A DNA stretch of 64,000 nt from the NCBI GenBank assembly GCA_964650945.1, contig CAZYXU010000001.1, forward strand, positions 1 through 64,000, written 5' to 3'. Source of the DNA: JAXGPF01 sp964650945 (GTDB lineage Bacteria > Verrucomicrobiota > Kiritimatiellia > JAAZAB01). The notes beneath the pieces were generated by a model. The model was not told where the DNA came from. It was given only the letters and a program-made list of their open reading frames with translations, and made no database searches. Of this stretch, positions 62,192-64,000 are shown piece after piece (position 1 is the stretch's first letter; every line of letters starts with the position of its first letter). Position numbers and translations under genes: made by a program.

Positions 62192-64000
62192 GCCAGCAGC
62201 CTCGCCTTGGTTTCCTGAATCACGGCCTGCGGCGTGAGCGGGAGGCGCAGGAGCGCGTCGAAGCCGCCTTGCTGAACGACCTCGTCCACGTCGAACAGAT
62301 GATGGGTTTCCAGTTCCTCAATGCCGCCCTTCTCGAATTGGCGGGCAATCGCCATGACCACGCCGGCGGAGCGGTCCGGGAATTGCCGCAGCCAGGTCTT
62401 GTTCTTATACCCGAAGGCGGCGACGCGCTCCGGGCGCGAGCGGGCGGGTATGCCGTAGCCGAGATTGACCAACACGTCGAAAAGATCGCACTCCTGCTCT
62501 TCCTCGATTTCCCGAATGAGCCGGATCGCGCCTTCGCCGCCCGGTAGGGCGGTGATTAACTCCCGGCGGCGGGCCGGTTGAATCCAGATGGTGCGCAGGG
62601 CGTCCGCCGTGGGCGCGGTCTCGGTGAGTTGCGCGGCAAGGCGCTGTTTGTAGGTCTCCAGCGGAACCAGGACTTCCTTCCCGTCCTCCTCGCATAGGAT
62701 GGAATGGCCGGCGCCGTCAATCTGGACCGTGAATTGATCCTGCCCTACGCGAATGATCTTTCGCTTGGGCGTGTCGGATTTGCCGTAGCCGGGCGTCGGG
62801 GATTCGACGCCTTCGGCCGGTTCGTCGGTCGGGGAAGACGGTTTGGCGCGGCTGACGAAGGGTTGCCCGAAAAGGCGGGCGGCGTTGGTGTAGTCGTAAA
62901 CGCGGAAGAGCAGTTTCGAGCCGCGCGGTTCGCCGGTGCGCGTGCCGCGGCCCACCATCTGGTAGAACATGATCGGCGATTCGATGTATCGGAAGAAGAC
63001 CACGTTGGCGCAGTTGGGTATATCCACGCCGTAGCCCAGCAGATCGACCGTGGCGGCGATGAAATGGGAGTTCTTCGATCCCCGGAATTCGGGGATCAGT
63101 TTGTCGGCGGATGGCCGCAAGTCCGGGTTGCCCGTGCATTGGAAGGCAAACCACTCCTTCGGCGTGCGCCCGTTGTCCCGGCACCATTGCTCGTACAGGT
63201 TGTTCAACTTGATCATCACGCGGTTGGCGTGGCTGTCGCGGGCGCAGAACAGGATGGTTTTCTGGTGAGGCCCGCCGGAATCGAGCAGGAGCTTAAACAG
63301 GTCTTCGCACATGGCGTTCACACGGTCGTCCAGCATCAGAATGCTGTCGTAGTCCGTAGCGGTATACTTGTCTTCGATATCGCCGGGATTGACCGGCTTA
63401 CCGGTGAAGGGGTCCACGGCGGACCGCGTCTCAATGTCTTTTCGCGTGATCTCCTTCTTGTCCAGATCAACGGTCCGGCGGATGATCTCGCACGCGGCGA
63501 GATAGCCGTCATCCTGGCCGGTGGTCATGGCGTACTCGTAGACCGGTTCGCCGAAATAGTTGACGTTGTGTGCGGTGATGGTCTCGTCCGTCATCCGGGC
63601 CGGCTGCCCCTTTTTGCCCCCGACTACCTTCCGGGGCGTGGCGGTCAGGCCGATATGCACGGCATCCGGGTTGTCCTTCAGAATCACGCTCCACTTGCTC
63701 CACGCCGACCGGTGGCACTCGTCAATGACGATGTGACTAAAGAAACCGGGCGGGTAGTTCTGTTTCCAGAATAAGGGTTCGCTGTCCTCCGCCGTGACAT
63801 TGAGCGTCTGATAGGTCGCCACGAGCACCTTGGCATTGCGGGCCGGATCCTCGCTGGTGACGATCTTCGCATTATCGCCGAAGATCGCGTGCAACTTGCC
63901 CATGCCCTGGGTGCGGAGTTCATCGCGGTCGCAGACGAACAACGCGCGTTTCAGCATGCCAGCCTGGGCCAGTTTCCAGAGCAATTGAGCGGCTAGGACC
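62188..64000 (-). CDS. hsdR: Type I restriction endonuclease/helicase HsdR, partial
   Basis: The window contains the C-terminal about 604 residues; the coding frame is still open at 64000 (VLAAQLLWKLAQAG at the edge), so the N terminus with the nuclease domain and Walker A lies outside. Helicase motifs are clear: VIDECHRS (motif II, DECH), GLTATPRK (III), and MVGRGTRTGE (VI). HsdR translocates DNA and cleaves far from the recognition site. The stop overlaps hsdS by 4 nt. Confidence 0.95.
   Translation of the reverse strand, partial: VLAAQLLWKLAQAGMLKRALFVCDRDELRTQGMGKLHAIFGDNAKIVTSEDPARNAKVLVATYQTLNVTAEDSEPLFWKQNYPPGFFSHIVIDECHRSAWSKWSVILKDNPDAVHIGLTATPRKVVGGKKGQPARMTDETITAHNVNYFGEPVYEYAMTTGQDDGYLAACEIIRRTVDLDKKEITRKDIETRSAVDPFTGKPVNPGDIEDKYTATDYDSILMLDDRVNAMCEDLFKLLLDSGGPHQKTILFCARDSHANRVMIKLNNLYEQWCRDNGRTPKEWFAFQCTGNPDLRPSADKLIPEFRGSKNSHFIAATVDLLGYGVDIPNCANVVFFRYIESPIMFYQMVGRGTRTGEPRGSKLLFRVYDYTNAARLFGQPFVSRAKPSSPTDEPAEGVESPTPGYGKSDTPKRKIIRVGQDQFTVQIDGAGHSILCEEDGKEVLVPLETYKQRLAAQLTETAPTADALRTIWIQPARRRELITALPGGEGAIRLIREIEEEQECDLFDVLVNLGYGIPARSRPERVAAFGYKNKTWLRQFPDRSAGVVMAIARQFEKGGIEELETHHLFDVDEVVQQGGFDALLRLPLTPQAVIQETKARLLA

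Overview
The window is about 64 kb of GC-rich bacterial DNA, probably a metagenomic or draft contig. The gene content fits the PVC group (Verrucomicrobiota, Kiritimatiellota or Lentisphaerota). It has a long MoxR/VWA (Bat-type) operon, large secreted proteins with Pmp-like GGA-I/L/V and FxxN repeats plus FG-GAP-like repeats, a vitamin-B12-dependent ribonucleotide reductase, a ClpX paralogue and a Ser/Thr kinase. The taxonomic call is an inference from content; no marker gene in the window settles it.

Layout. 1-9.5 kb: tRNA-Leu, a lysine 2,3-aminomutase-like gene, a short nucleotide-sugar dehydrogenase coupled to queD-queE, a 1,104-residue secreted protein on the other strand, then queC and a secreted SGNH hydrolase. 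9.5-26.9 kb: eight minus-strand genes in a row: a secreted 989-residue protein, a MoxR ATPase, a DUF58 protein, two membrane VWA proteins, a DUF4175-like membrane protein, a DUF4159 protein and a 1,529-residue thioredoxin-HEAT-thioredoxin-CcdA fusion. 27-31 kb: ClpX-like ATPase, arabinose-5-phosphate isomerase, an HU protein with clear promoter and terminator, and a nitrilase-family hydrolase. 31-38 kb: a minus-strand envelope run (pgpA, GT2, polyprenyl sugar-phosphate transferase, YuiD-like), then nrdJ with a putative NrdR operator. 38-43.5 kb: an outer-membrane barrel, a small glycan-cluster protein, two GT4 enzymes and a Ser/Thr kinase. 43.5-53 kb: housekeeping genes (deoB, amrS, FAD-linked oxidase, rlmN, pdxB, class C serine hydrolase, cyclophilin, DUF116). 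53-57.5 kb: small secreted proteins and lipoproteins, a transglutaminase-like lipoprotein, a REP-type transposase remnant and a methyltransferase. 57.5-64 kb: a type I restriction-modification locus (hsdR-hsdS-hsdM) with an embedded HTH/PIN/small-protein module, ending in a radC gene coupled to hsdM. hsdR runs off the window end.

How the genes may work together. The 17-kb MoxR/VWA operon is the strongest candidate for a little-described system: an AAA+ chaperone and VWA scaffold set that appears coupled to a membrane thiol-reductant conduit carried on one giant HEAT-repeat protein. The type I RM locus is a second composite system, with a toxin-antitoxin-like module and a RadC protein in the same transcription unit. 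Two homologous palindromic elements in opposite orientation, and a further palindrome split by an inserted palindrome, are the most notable non-coding structures.
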